This document shows, piece by piece, positions 9,367-17,477 of a stretch of 64,000 nucleotides of DNA (its first letter is position 1; each line of letters begins with the position of its first letter). Source of the DNA: Pseudomonadota bacterium (GTDB lineage: Bacteria; Pseudomonadota; Gammaproteobacteria; Burkholderiales; JABEVD01); contig JAJZRS010000003.1 in NCBI GenBank assembly GCA_021802545.1, forward strand, positions 86,849 through 150,848, written 5' to 3'. The notes beneath the pieces are model-generated. The model was not told where the DNA came from. It saw only the letters and a list, made by a program, of their open reading frames with translations, and did no database searches. The position numbers and the translations under genes were made by a program.

Positions 9367-10337
9367 TTTCTTGCCATTTCAAGCGCGGTTTCGATTGCAA
9401 CCCTCAGGCTGCCTTCGTCGATTTTTCCGGTTCCTGCAAGCGGAAGCGCGGTGCCGTGGTCGACCGAAGTCCTGATTATCGGCAGTCCCAGCGTGACGTT
9501 CACGCCTTTTCCGAAGCTCGCATACTTGAGCACGGGAAGCCCCTGATCGTGGTACATGGCGAGCACGCAATCGAATCCTTCCAGGTGGCTGAAAAGAGTG
9601 TCGGCGGGGAAGGGGCCTTCGAAGGAAAGCCCTTCCTGCTTCATGGAGGAAATCGCGGGCTCGATGATCTCGATTTCTTCCAGTCCGAGATAGCCGGATT
9701 CACCGGCATGCGGATTGAGTCCTGTCACGGCGATCCTTGGATGGGCTATGCGGAAGCGCTTTTCCAGGTCATGGTGGAGGATCCTCATCGTGCGCTCGAG
9801 ATTCTCCTTCGTGATGGCGCCGGGGACATCCTTCAGGGGAATGTGAGTGGTGGCGAGGGCTACGCGCATGCCGCCGCCCGCGAGCATCATGACCACATGC
9901 TCGGTGGACGTGAGCTCGGCAAGAAATTCGGTATGGCCCGAAAAGGGGATGCCCGCCTCGTTGATCACCCCCTTGTGGACCGGCGCGGTGACGAGCGCGT
10001 CGAATTCGCCTGAGCGGCATCCTTGGACTGCTCTTTCTATCGTTTCCAGGACGGGCCGGCTGTTCGAAGGATCCAGTCTGCCGGGCGCAGCCTTTGCCTG
10101 CAGCGGCATGTGGAAGATCGAGAATGTTGCCCGTCTATCGGGATGGTAATCGGGAACATCGAATGCGACGCCGAGAAGAGCCGCGCGCGCTTCGAGCATG
10201 GTCCTGTCGGCGATGAAAACGATATCGGCAGGAAGGGCGTCCAGGGCGAGGAGAACGCACAAGTCGGGGCCTATCCCCGCAGGCTCTCCGGGAGTGAGCG
10301 CGATCCTACTGAGCGTCGTCGAGGCGGTATTCGACAT
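9363..10337 (-). CDS. pdxA: 4-hydroxythreonine-4-phosphate dehydrogenase
   Basis: NAD-dependent enzyme of the DXP-dependent pyridoxal phosphate pathway; product feeds PdxJ. I chose the ATG at 10337 (324 residues, near the usual 329), which gives MSNTASTTLSRIALTPGEPAGIGPD. The ORF-track start at 10400 would add 21 poorly conserved residues. With this start the gene overlaps surA by 32 bp. Family features are TPGEPAGIGPD, the metal-ligand region GHTEFLAELT, and MYHDQGLPVLKYASFGKGVNVTLGLP near the C-terminus. Confidence 0.93.
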   Translation of the reverse strand: MSNTASTTLSRIALTPGEPAGIGPDLCVLLALDALPADIVFIADRTMLEARAALLGVAFDVPDYHPDRRATFSIFHMPLQAKAAPGRLDPSNSRPVLETIERAVQGCRSGEFDALVTAPVHKGVINEAGIPFSGHTEFLAELTSTEHVVMMLAGGGMRVALATTHIPLKDVPGAITKENLERTMRILHHDLEKRFRIAHPRIAVTGLNPHAGESGYLGLEEIEIIEPAISSMKQEGLSFEGPFPADTLFSHLEGFDCVLAMYHDQGLPVLKYASFGKGVNVTLGLPIIRTSVDHGTALPLAGTGKIDEGSLRVAIETALEMARK

Positions 10338-11598
10338 AGGCCCGGTCGCGCAGCTGTCTGAGCCACTCCTGGTAGGCTTCGTCGGATTTCCTGGCGCCAA
10401 GCGCCTTGCGCGCTTCCATGATCTGCTTTTCCTTGCCCACGTCCTCCGAGCGCCTGCCCAGAACCTGGATCAGGTGCCAGCCGAAAGGCGTGTGCACGGG
10501 CTCGCTGATCTCTCCGGGCTTGAGCGCATCCATCGCCTTCTGGAATTCCGGAACCGTGTCCCCGGGGGAAACCCAGCCGATGTCGCCGCCGTCGGATGCG
10601 CTCGGGTCGTCCGAATGGAGTTTCGCCTCCTGGGCGAAATCGGCGCCCTTCTCGATCTTGTCGCGGATGGAAAGGAGCTCTTTCTGGGCGTCATTTTCAG
10701 AAACATTCTCGCCCGTCTTGATCAGGATGTGGCGAACATGTGTCTGCGTCACGAGCGCCTGCGAGCTTGCATCGCGCCTGTCGTTGAGCTTGATGATGTG
10801 GAAGCCGTTCGGGCTTCTGAGGATGCCGCTGACTTCCCCTGGCTTCATTTTCTGCAGCAGCTCCGTGAACGCAGTGGGCAGCTGACCGGCCGGTTTCCAG
10901 CCGAGCGCTCCGCCCTGCAATGCATCCTGCGCATCCGAATAGGAGGCGGCAACCTGGCCGAAATCGGCTCCCCCCTTGAGGTCGTTGAGGGCATGCTCGG
11001 CCTTGCGTAGCTGCGCCTCGATCTGCTTCGCGTCGGCCTGTTCTGGCAGGCGGATGAAGATATGGGAAAGGTTGTATTCCTCGGCCTTGCCCTGCCGCTT
11101 CAGGTTTCTCAGGTAATTGTTGACCTCGGTGTCGGTGACGACGATCTTGCTGTCGACTTCCCGCTGCCTGAGCTTGGTCTTGACGATCTCGGTGCGGATC
11201 TCGTTCTTGAACTTGTCGAAATCCACGCCGTCCTGCTCGATGGCTTTACGGAACTGTTCGGTACTCATCTTGTTTTCGCTTGCGATGCGCCCGATTGCCT
11301 TGTTGAGCTGGTCGTCGTCGACCTTGAGTCCCACTTCGGCTGCGTACTGGAGCTGGATCCTGTCCATGATCATTTGCTCCAGCACCTGCTTCCTTAGCAC
11401 GTTCTCAGGCGGAAGCGGAATGCCCCGCTTCTGGATCTGCGAGGAAATCGCCTGGACGCGGTCGTCCAGCTCTACCGCAGTGATCACGTCGTCGTTGACC
11501 ACGGCCACGATGCGGTTGACGAGTTCCATGGCTTCGGCCGAGCAGACCGAGAGGGAGAACAGGATGAAGAAAACCAGCTTGAGTAGTTTGTTTGCCAT
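10306..11598 (-). CDS. surA: Periplasmic chaperone / peptidyl-prolyl isomerase SurA
   Basis: Periplasmic chaperone that escorts outer-membrane proteins to the BAM complex. The 430-residue protein has a signal peptide ending around CSAEA, a SurA N-terminal domain (VNRIVAVVNDDVITAVELD) and two parvulin domains. The first runs from about YNLSHIFIRLPEQ, the second from about THVRHILIKTGEN, each with the family GGDIGW/GALGW turn and a GFHII/GWHLI ending. It is followed by pdxA, rsmA and pldA. The lptD gene that usually sits immediately upstream is instead 40 kb away in this window, next to amgK. Confidence 0.93.
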   Translation of the reverse strand: MANKLLKLVFFILFSLSVCSAEAMELVNRIVAVVNDDVITAVELDDRVQAISSQIQKRGIPLPPENVLRKQVLEQMIMDRIQLQYAAEVGLKVDDDQLNKAIGRIASENKMSTEQFRKAIEQDGVDFDKFKNEIRTEIVKTKLRQREVDSKIVVTDTEVNNYLRNLKRQGKAEEYNLSHIFIRLPEQADAKQIEAQLRKAEHALNDLKGGADFGQVAASYSDAQDALQGGALGWKPAGQLPTAFTELLQKMKPGEVSGILRSPNGFHIIKLNDRRDASSQALVTQTHVRHILIKTGENVSENDAQKELLSIRDKIEKGADFAQEAKLHSDDPSASDGGDIGWVSPGDTVPEFQKAMDALKPGEISEPVHTPFGWHLIQVLGRRSEDVGKEKQIMEARKALGARKSDEAYQEWLRQLRDRAYVEYRLDDAQ

Positions 11599-11634
11599 GT
11601 AGCGGTCCCGAAGAATAGCGCTTATTCTAACCCA

Positions 11635-12726
11635 TCAGACATTGAATCTGAAATGCATCACGTCGCCGTCCTTCACGATGTAGTCCTTGCCTTCGAGGCG
11701 CATTTTCCCTGCTTCCTTCGCGCCCTGTTCGCCCTTGCAGGCGATGAAGTCCTCGAAAGCGATCACTTCGGCCCGGATGAAACCATGCTCGAAGTCGGTA
11801 TGGATGACGCCGGCCGCCTTCGGGGCGGTGTCTCCCTTGTGTATGGTCCAGGCGCGGACTTCCTTGACCCCGGCAGTGAAATAGGTCTGCAGGCCGAGCA
11901 ATTCGTAGCCGGCCCGGATGAGCCTGTCCAGTCCGGGCTCATCCAGTCCCATGTCCTCGAGAAAGACTGCCCTGTCTTCTTCCCCGAGGTCGGCGATCTC
12001 CACCTCGATGGCGGCGCAGATGGCGACAACCGGTGCGCCTTCCTTTGAAGCATATTCCTTCACGGCTTCCAGCAGGGGGTTGTCAGAAAACCCGTCATCG
12101 CTCACGTTGGCGACGTACATCGCGGGCTTTGCAGTCAGGAGGCAGAGGGGCTTGAGGATCATCCGCTCCTCTTCATCGAGTGCCAGGGTGCGCACGGGCA
12201 GCCCCTGGTCGAGATGGGTCTGCACCCGGGTGAGAAGGGTGACAAGCTTAAGCGCTTCCTTGTCCCCGCTCTTCGCGGTCTTTGCATATCTGGCCAGCGC
12301 CTTTTCGACGGTGGAAAGGTCGGCGAGCCCGAGCTCTGTATGGATGATCTCGATGTCCGATATCGGGTCGACCCGGTTCGCGACATGCACGACATTGCCG
12401 TCCTCGAAGCAGCGCACCACGTGCACGATTCCGTCGGTCTCCCTGATGTTCGCAAGAAACTGGTTGCCCAGCCCCTCACCCTTGGATGCGCCTGCAACGA
12501 GCCCTGCGATATCCACGAACTCGACGATCGCGGGCTGGATCTTCTGCGGCTTGACTATTTCGGAGAGCATGGCGATGCGCTTGTCAGGCACTTCTACGAT
12601 GCCGACATTGGGTTCGATTGTGCAGAAGGGATAGTTTTCCGCAGCGATCCCCGATTTCGTCAGGGCGTTGAAAAGGGTGGACTTGCCGACGTTGGGCAAT
12701 CCCACGATGCCGCATTTCAGGCTCAT
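11635..12726 (-). CDS. ychF: Redox-regulated ATPase YchF
   Basis: Obg-family P-loop NTPase that prefers ATP (OLA1/YchF group), ribosome associated and implicated in oxidative stress control. The 363-residue protein has P-loop [15 protein letters not shown] near the N-terminus, switch [19 protein letters not shown], an altered G4-like motif, a coiled-coil insertion and the C-terminal TGS domain ([14 protein letters not shown]). It lies 12 bp downstream of the HDOD gene and 36 bp upstream of surA, so co-transcription with both is plausible. In related genomes ychF directly follows pth; here the HDOD gene and a small convergent gene intervene. Confidence 0.94.
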   Translation of the reverse strand: MSLKCGIVGLPNVGKSTLFNALTKSGIAAENYPFCTIEPNVGIVEVPDKRIAMLSEIVKPQKIQPAIVEFVDIAGLVAGASKGEGLGNQFLANIRETDGIVHVVRCFEDGNVVHVANRVDPISDIEIIHTELGLADLSTVEKALARYAKTAKSGDKEALKLVTLLTRVQTHLDQGLPVRTLALDEEERMILKPLCLLTAKPAMYVANVSDDGFSDNPLLEAVKEYASKEGAPVVAICAAIEVEIADLGEEDRAVFLEDMGLDEPGLDRLIRAGYELLGLQTYFTAGVKEVRAWTIHKGDTAPKAAGVIHTDFEHGFIRAEVIAFEDFIACKGEQGAKEAGKMRLEGKDYIVKDGDVMHFRFNV

Positions 12727-12738
12727 GATTTCCTTTGA

Positions 12739-13569
12739 TCAGTGGTGATTGAAGATGTCCATGACTTCTTCGATGAATTCCGAGGCGCCTTCTTCAGGCA
12801 CGCCGACCTCAGCCAGAACCTGGTTGGCTATTTCCGACCATTCCGGGTCATTGGTGTGGTAGAGCTTGCTGTGTATATGCTGCGCCAACTGAAGTATGGA
12901 GACCATGGTGAGCGCATCGTCTTCCACGCTGAGCCGCTCATGATGGAAGCGGATGGCCGAGCAAATGAAATCGGGAAGCTTCCAATGCTTGGCCACAAGG
13001 TAGCCGACCACCGTGTGGTTGGTGTTGAAGCGCTTGTCTTCTTCCTCGAAGTTGGGCCATTCGCCGCCTCCCAGCCTGAAGACGTTGCAGTATTCGGGAA
13101 ATTTCTGCATCAGGATAGGCACGCCGCAGTCATGGAACATGCCTGCCATGTAGGCCTGGTCGGCAGCGATGTTGCAGACGGAAACCTGTTTGCCTGCAAT
13201 GATCGAAGCCAGGAAGGCGATCTCCTCGGAATGCTTCCAGAATTTTTCAAAAGCAGCCCCGTTTCCGCCGAGCGCAGTTTTCAGCGCCAGGGCCTTGATG
13301 AGATTGGCGATCTGGGTCAGGCCGACGATGGAAATGGCCTTCTGGATGCTGGTGATCTTGCTGCTCGATTTGTAGAAGGAAGAGTTGGCCAGCCTGAAAA
13401 TGGCTGCTGTCATTCCGGCATCCGAGCTGATCAGCTTGCTGAGGCTCTTGATGTTGTCGTTCGAGCTGTTGATCATGCGATCAATTTCCAGAAGAATCCC
13501 CGGCTGAGGTGGAATGGTGATCTTGCTGTCTGTGATGCTGTCGATCAGGAGTTGCTCGCTGTCTTTCAT
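12739..13569 (-). CDS. HDOD domain protein
   Basis: A 276-residue cytoplasmic protein made essentially of one HDOD domain, a catalytically reduced relative of HD phosphohydrolases usually involved in signalling. Typical elements are IPPQPGILLEIDRMIN near the start, the VGLTQIANLIKALAL helix, GMFHDCGVPILMQKFPEY, where an HD pair survives, and the late AIRFHHERL region. No second output domain is attached. Partners cannot be told from the sequence. Its upstream neighbour is the divergent 58-aa gene. Role in signalling is inferred from the family only. Confidence 0.8.
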   Translation of the reverse strand: MKDSEQLLIDSITDSKITIPPQPGILLEIDRMINSSNDNIKSLSKLISSDAGMTAAIFRLANSSFYKSSSKITSIQKAISIVGLTQIANLIKALALKTALGGNGAAFEKFWKHSEEIAFLASIIAGKQVSVCNIAADQAYMAGMFHDCGVPILMQKFPEYCNVFRLGGGEWPNFEEEDKRFNTNHTVVGYLVAKHWKLPDFICSAIRFHHERLSVEDDALTMVSILQLAQHIHSKLYHTNDPEWSEIANQVLAEVGVPEEGASEFIEEVMDIFNHH

Positions 13570-13595
13570 TTGATGAAACCTTTTCTTTCCTGAGG

Positions 13596-13627
13596 TTGTC
13601 TCAATAACATCCCAATTGTACTATAAT
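13596..13627 (+). promoter_or_regulatory. Possible promoter for the 58-codon gene
   Basis: A perfect TATAAT lies at 13622-13627, 30 bp before the start codon of the small gene at 13658. The best upstream partner, TTGTCT at 13596-13601, has an over-long 20-bp spacer, so the -35 is weak. The element sits in the divergent gap between the HDOD gene and the small gene. Confidence 0.4.
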
Positions 13628-13657
13628 GCTTAAGCAGGTTCGTTAAAGGAAAAGAAC

Positions 13658-13834
13658 ATGGAACCCGATATCCGAAAATTGCTTGAGTCCGACATCGAAC
13701 TGTTCCGCAAGAAGGCCTCATTTTACAGGGAAAACCGTCTGCACGAGGCCGCCGTCTATGCGGAAAAGGTCGCCGCCAATATCGAACTTGCGCTGACCAC
13801 CTTGCAGTCGGAAGACGACATCGACATCGTCTAG
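13658..13834 (+). CDS. Small hypothetical protein (58 aa)
   Basis: A short gene below the ORF-track cut-off. ATG at 13658 follows a GTTAAAGGAAAAGAAC leader that offers an AAAGGA ribosome site, and a TATAAT lies 30 bp upstream. The product is acidic and predicted all helical, with phrases such as LLESDIELFRKKASFY and HEAAVYAEKVAANIE, resembling a two-helix hairpin. No family recognised. Its TAG overlaps the pth stop in a CTAG shared by both strands. It interrupts the usual pth-ychF neighbourhood. Coding potential is supported by RBS, promoter-like box and clean composition, but remains moderate. Confidence 0.6.
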   Translation: MEPDIRKLLESDIELFRKKASFYRENRLHEAAVYAEKVAANIELALTTLQSEDDIDIV

Positions 13835-14400
13835 GATTTCGTGTGCAGCCTCAGCATGGCTGCCTGCTGCTCGCCTTTCGCAATCATCGGCCAGAGATCC
13901 AGGCTTTTCGAGATTGCATCCAAAATCAGCTCGGATTCTTCCTTGCGCGGAGGCTTCAGCACGTAATCCGAAACGTTCTTCTTTTCCCCGGGATGCCCGA
14001 TGCCGATGCGCAGGCGCCAGAAGCCCTGGGTCCCGAGGTGGGCGGCGATGTCCTTGAGTCCGTTGTGGCCGCCAAGTCCGCCGCCCAGCTTGAGCTTCGC
14101 TGTTCCAGGCTCGAGATCGAGTTCATCGTGTACCACCAGGATTTCCCCCGGTGCAATCTTGTAGAAGCGCGAAAGGGCCGAAACGGCCCTTCCACTCGCA
14201 TTCATGTAGGTTTGGGGCTCGATGAGCCAGATGTCCCCAGGAATGCGGGCGGTGGAACCGTGCATTCTGGGGTCCATCCTGAGCGGGGCATTTTCCAGGG
14301 AGGCGAGCCTGTCGACCCACCAGAATCCGGCATTGTGCCGGGTGTCCGAATATTCCTTCCCCGGGTTGCCCAGGCCAGCGACCAGCCTGATTCCGCCCAT
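13831..14400 (-). CDS. pth: Peptidyl-tRNA hydrolase
   Basis: Releases peptides from dropped-off peptidyl-tRNA so that tRNA can be reused. The 189-residue protein has the canonical motifs: LVAGLGNPGKEYSDTRHNAGFWWVD with catalytic His, the HDELDLEPG acidic motif and KLGGGLGGHNGLKDI. It follows rplY after 7 bp in the ispE-tRNA-prs-rplY-pth order common in Betaproteobacteria. Its stop codon overlaps that of the convergent small gene. Confidence 0.95.
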   Translation of the reverse strand: MGGIRLVAGLGNPGKEYSDTRHNAGFWWVDRLASLENAPLRMDPRMHGSTARIPGDIWLIEPQTYMNASGRAVSALSRFYKIAPGEILVVHDELDLEPGTAKLKLGGGLGGHNGLKDIAAHLGTQGFWRLRIGIGHPGEKKNVSDYVLKPPRKEESELILDAISKSLDLWPMIAKGEQQAAMLRLHTKS

Positions 14401-14407
14401 GGGCTAA

Positions 14408-15007
14408 TCAGGCTTCGGGCGCAGCCGCTTCTTCCGAGACAGCGCCTCTGGGGAGGATGATGGTCGCGACGACGGAATCATCGCCGTGAACGATCGCCTC
14501 GACGCCTTTGGGCAGCTTGAGATCAGAAATGTGGATCGAATGGCCCAGCGCCAGCGTGGCCAAGTCCACCTCGATATACTCGGGCAGGTTTCCGGGAAGG
14601 CAGGACACCTCGATTTCAGTCATGACGTGGCTGACGATGCCTGAAGAGAGCTTCACGCCGGGCGCGATGTCCGCATTGACGAAGTGCAAGGGCACCTTCA
14701 TGTGCACTTTCTGGTCTTTCGCCACACGCTGGAAATCGATGTGGAGTACGAGCGGCTTGTAGGGGTGCATCTGCACGTCCCTGAGCAGCACCTGCTCGAC
14801 TGCGCCTTCAAGAGAAAGCTTCAGGATCGAGGAATGGAAGGCTTCCTTCTTGAGTTGGTGGAAGATGGCATTGTGATCGAGTTCGATCGCTTGCGCTTCC
14901 TTGCCGCCGCCATAGACGATACCTGGCACGCGACCGGCGATGCGCAGGCGGCGGCTCGCACCCGTTCCCTGCAGTTTGCGCGCTGTTGCGCTGATTTCGA
15001 TTTGCAT
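14408..15007 (-). CDS. rplY: 50S ribosomal protein L25/general stress protein Ctc
   Basis: Binds 5S rRNA in the large subunit. The 199-residue length indicates the two-domain Ctc form: an N-terminal L25 domain (residues 1-95, with [14 protein letters not shown] and HIDFQRV) and a C-terminal TL5/Ctc beta domain ([19 protein letters not shown] onward). It ends in an Ala/Glu-rich tail (EEAAAPEA). It lies between prs and pth on the same strand. Confidence 0.94.
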   Translation of the reverse strand: MQIEISATARKLQGTGASRRLRIAGRVPGIVYGGGKEAQAIELDHNAIFHQLKKEAFHSSILKLSLEGAVEQVLLRDVQMHPYKPLVLHIDFQRVAKDQKVHMKVPLHFVNADIAPGVKLSSGIVSHVMTEIEVSCLPGNLPEYIEVDLATLALGHSIHISDLKLPKGVEAIVHGDDSVVATIILPRGAVSEEAAAPEA

Positions 15008-15056
15008 TTTACTACTCCAAAAAAAGCGGACCGCGACCAGCCCGCAGGTTAAGAAA

Positions 15057-16007
15057 CTATTCCATGAAAAGCGAGCTCACCGATTCCTCGTTGCTGATGC
15101 GCAGCATCGTTTCGGCAAGCAGGCCGGAAATCGTGATGGCCCTGATTTTCCCGCATTCTTTCGCATCCTCTTTCAGGGGGATGGTGTCGGTGACGACCAG
15201 TTCGTCGAGCGCGGAGTTCTTGATCCGCTCCACGGCAGGTCCCGAAAGCACGGGATGGGTGCAGTAGGCGATCACCCTTTTTGCGCCATGTTCCTTGAGC
15301 GCCGCAGCCGCCTCGCAAAGCGTGTTGGCCGTGTCGACCATGTCGTCCATGATGACGCAGGTCCTGCCGCTCACGTCACCGATCAGGTTCATGACCTTGG
15401 CGACGTTCGGCTTCGGGCGCCGCTTGTCGATGATGGCAAGATCCGTCTCCAGTCTTTTCGCCAGCGCCCGTGCCCTCACCACGCCCCCGATGTCGGGAGA
15501 GACGACGACCAGGTCGTCGTAGTTGTGCTTCCAGATGTCTCCGAGCAGGATCGGCATCGCATAGATGTTGTCCACGGGAACGTCGAAGAATCCCTGGATC
15601 TGGTCCGAATGCAGGTCCATCGTCAGGAGCCTGTCTATGCCGGCGCTGGTGAGCATGTTGGCCACGACCTTGGCCGTGATCGCGACACGGGCAGAACGGG
15701 GGCGGCGATCCTGGCGCGCATAGCCGAAATAGGGAATGGCGGCCGTGATGCGCCCGGCTGATGCGCGCTTCAGCGCATCGACCATCACCATCACCTCCAT
15801 CAGATGATCGTTGGTCGGACGGCAGGTCGATTGCAGCACGAAGACATCCTTGCCCCGCACATTTTCGAGAATTTCCACCATCACTTCGCCGTCGCTGAAG
15901 CGCGTGACGGTCGCCCGTCCGAGGTGGATGCTGAGGTGCCGCACGACCTCCTCCGCAAGCGCGGGATTGGCATTGCCGGTAAACACCATCAGACTGTCGT
16001 AGGCCAT
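15057..16007 (-). CDS. prs: Ribose-phosphate pyrophosphokinase
   Basis: Makes PRPP from ribose-5-phosphate and ATP, feeding purine, pyrimidine, histidine, tryptophan and NAD synthesis; purH and purD are elsewhere in this window. The 316-residue protein is a normal class I enzyme. It shows the FSDGE phosphate loop, the ATP-region [16 protein letters not shown], the metal-binding [14 protein letters not shown] and the PRPP-binding [13 protein letters not shown]. It follows tRNA-Gln by about 30 bp. Confidence 0.96.
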   Translation of the reverse strand: MAYDSLMVFTGNANPALAEEVVRHLSIHLGRATVTRFSDGEVMVEILENVRGKDVFVLQSTCRPTNDHLMEVMVMVDALKRASAGRITAAIPYFGYARQDRRPRSARVAITAKVVANMLTSAGIDRLLTMDLHSDQIQGFFDVPVDNIYAMPILLGDIWKHNYDDLVVVSPDIGGVVRARALAKRLETDLAIIDKRRPKPNVAKVMNLIGDVSGRTCVIMDDMVDTANTLCEAAAALKEHGAKRVIAYCTHPVLSGPAVERIKNSALDELVVTDTIPLKEDAKECGKIRAITISGLLAETMLRISNEESVSSLFME

Positions 16008-16038
16008 GCCATCAATCCTTCTGCTTCGAAAGTCAAAC

Positions 16039-16113
16039 TGGCTGGGGAGGTAGGGATCGAACCTACGAATGCCGGAATCAAAATCCGGTGCCTTACCACT
16101 TGGCGACTCCCCA
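16039..16113 (-). tRNA. tRNA-Gln (anticodon UUG)
   Basis: Reading the minus strand from 16113, a complete cloverleaf is visible: 7-bp acceptor stem TGGGGAG/CTCCCCA, D arm GCCAAGTGGTAAGGC, anticodon stem CCGGA/TCCGG with loop TTTTGAT giving anticodon TTG, and T arm GTAGG-TTCGATC-CCTAC. The discriminator base is G and the terminal CCA is encoded, so the gene is 75 nt. A tRNA-Gln between ispE and prs is the standard arrangement in Betaproteobacteria and many Gammaproteobacteria. Confidence 0.97.
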
Positions 16114-16125
16114 AAACTGTTTCCG

Positions 16126-16950
16126 CTAAAAATCCTTCAGCGGATGGTGATCGAGACCCCTGGCCAGAAAGCCCTGCATTTCCTCGGGCAATGCTTCCAG
16201 CGCGATCTTCGCATCCTTTTCGCTCGAAAATTCGGCAAAAACGCAGGATCCGGACCCTGTCATGAGCGCTCGCCCATACCGTTTGAGCCAAGCCAGGTAG
16301 TCTGCCAGGACGGGATAACGTCCGCAGGCGACCGGCTCCAGGTCATTGTGACCCGTCTCGATCGAAAAGTCCGATATTTTGATGGGATTCGTGTCCCTTG
16401 TCAATTCCGGACATGCGAAAATCTCGGCCGTCGGAATTTGGACGGGCGGAACGAGAACCAGATACCAGGCGGGTTCGAGAAAAACGGGTTCGAGTTTTTC
16501 GCCTATTCCTTCTGCAAAAGCATTCTCTCCGAAGACGAACACGGGGACATCCGCGCCGATCTTCAAGCCGATCTCCATCAGCCGTTCCCGGCTGAAATTC
16601 AGCTTCCAGAGCCTGTTGAGCACGATCAGGGTGGTTGCCGCATCCGAGCTTCCCCCGCCCAGCCCTCCCCCCATCGGCAGTTTCTTTTCCAGTCCGATTT
16701 TGGCCCCCAGCTTACAGTTTCCCTCGATCTGGAGCAGCTGCGCCGCGCGCACGCAGAGGTTGGACGACTGGGGCACACCGGGAATCGGGTCGAGGAGGGT
16801 GATTTCGGGGGAATCCGTGATTTCGAATGTCAGGCTGTCGCAATAATCGATGAACCTGAACACCGTCTGGAGCAAATGGTAGCCGTCGGGCCGCCTCCCC
16901 ACCACATGGAGGAAAAGGTTGAGCTTGGCGGGGGCGGGGTAGCGGATCAC
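16126..16950 (-). CDS. ispE: 4-diphosphocytidyl-2-C-methyl-D-erythritol kinase
   Basis: GHMP-family kinase of the MEP isoprenoid pathway. The 274-residue protein begins with [22 protein letters not shown], where the Lys and Asn contact substrate, and has the ATP-binding glycine loop [17 protein letters not shown] and the C-terminal [12 protein letters not shown]. Its start ATG overlaps the lolB stop (ATGA). The tRNA-Gln gene follows 12 bp after its stop. Confidence 0.95.
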   Translation of the reverse strand: MIRYPAPAKLNLFLHVVGRRPDGYHLLQTVFRFIDYCDSLTFEITDSPEITLLDPIPGVPQSSNLCVRAAQLLQIEGNCKLGAKIGLEKKLPMGGGLGGGSSDAATTLIVLNRLWKLNFSRERLMEIGLKIGADVPVFVFGENAFAEGIGEKLEPVFLEPAWYLVLVPPVQIPTAEIFACPELTRDTNPIKISDFSIETGHNDLEPVACGRYPVLADYLAWLKRYGRALMTGSGSCVFAEFSSEKDAKIALEALPEEMQGFLARGLDHHPLKDF

Positions 16951-17477
16951 GAGTCGGCGTCGATGACAAATTTGATCCGGATGCTCTGGCGCTCGAGCAC
17001 GACCACTTTCGGTGAACCGTTCTCGAAACGGCGCGGATAGCGGATTTCCCAGCCGTCCTGCCTGAGCGAAACGATCCTGTTCGCCTCGTCATAGGAAGCG
17101 ACGGAAGGCGAGCGGCTTGAGGCGATTCCCCTTACCCACCAGTCGAGCCCATCGAGCGGAAGGCGCCATCCCAGGATTTTTTCTGTCAGGGTCTCGACGT
17201 CGGAGGCCGTGTATTCCTTCAGATTGCGGTCGGTCAGGCGTGCCATTCCGGGATCGCTCCGGATATGGGCCACCGTCTGCCCCAGGGGGGAGAGCAGCCA
17301 GACTTCATCCGAATGCTTTCTGTGGATCCAGCGCAGGTTTCCGTAGAAACCCTCGTCTCCGTATTTCACGGCTATCCTGCCGGATATGTCGAACAGGGTG
17401 TCCGGCGATGTCGATTTTGGCGGCACTGTGCTGCATCCGGCGAAAAGAAGCAGCAGGAGCAGGAAAAGGCGCATCAA
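16947..17477 (-). CDS. lolB: Outer membrane lipoprotein LolB
   Basis: Receives lipoproteins from LolA and inserts them in the outer membrane. The 176-residue precursor has a leucine-rich signal with lipobox LFAGC (Cys15). The mature part contains the family regions FDISGRIAVKYGDEGFYGNLRW and a hydrophobic-loop area around LGWRLPLDGLDWWVRG. It is coupled to the TPR gene upstream and to ispE downstream by four-base ATGA overlaps, the standard TPR-lolB-ispE arrangement. Confidence 0.9.
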   Translation of the reverse strand: MMRLFLLLLLLFAGCSTVPPKSTSPDTLFDISGRIAVKYGDEGFYGNLRWIHRKHSDEVWLLSPLGQTVAHIRSDPGMARLTDRNLKEYTASDVETLTEKILGWRLPLDGLDWWVRGIASSRSPSVASYDEANRIVSLRQDGWEIRYPRRFENGSPKVVVLERQSIRIKFVIDADS

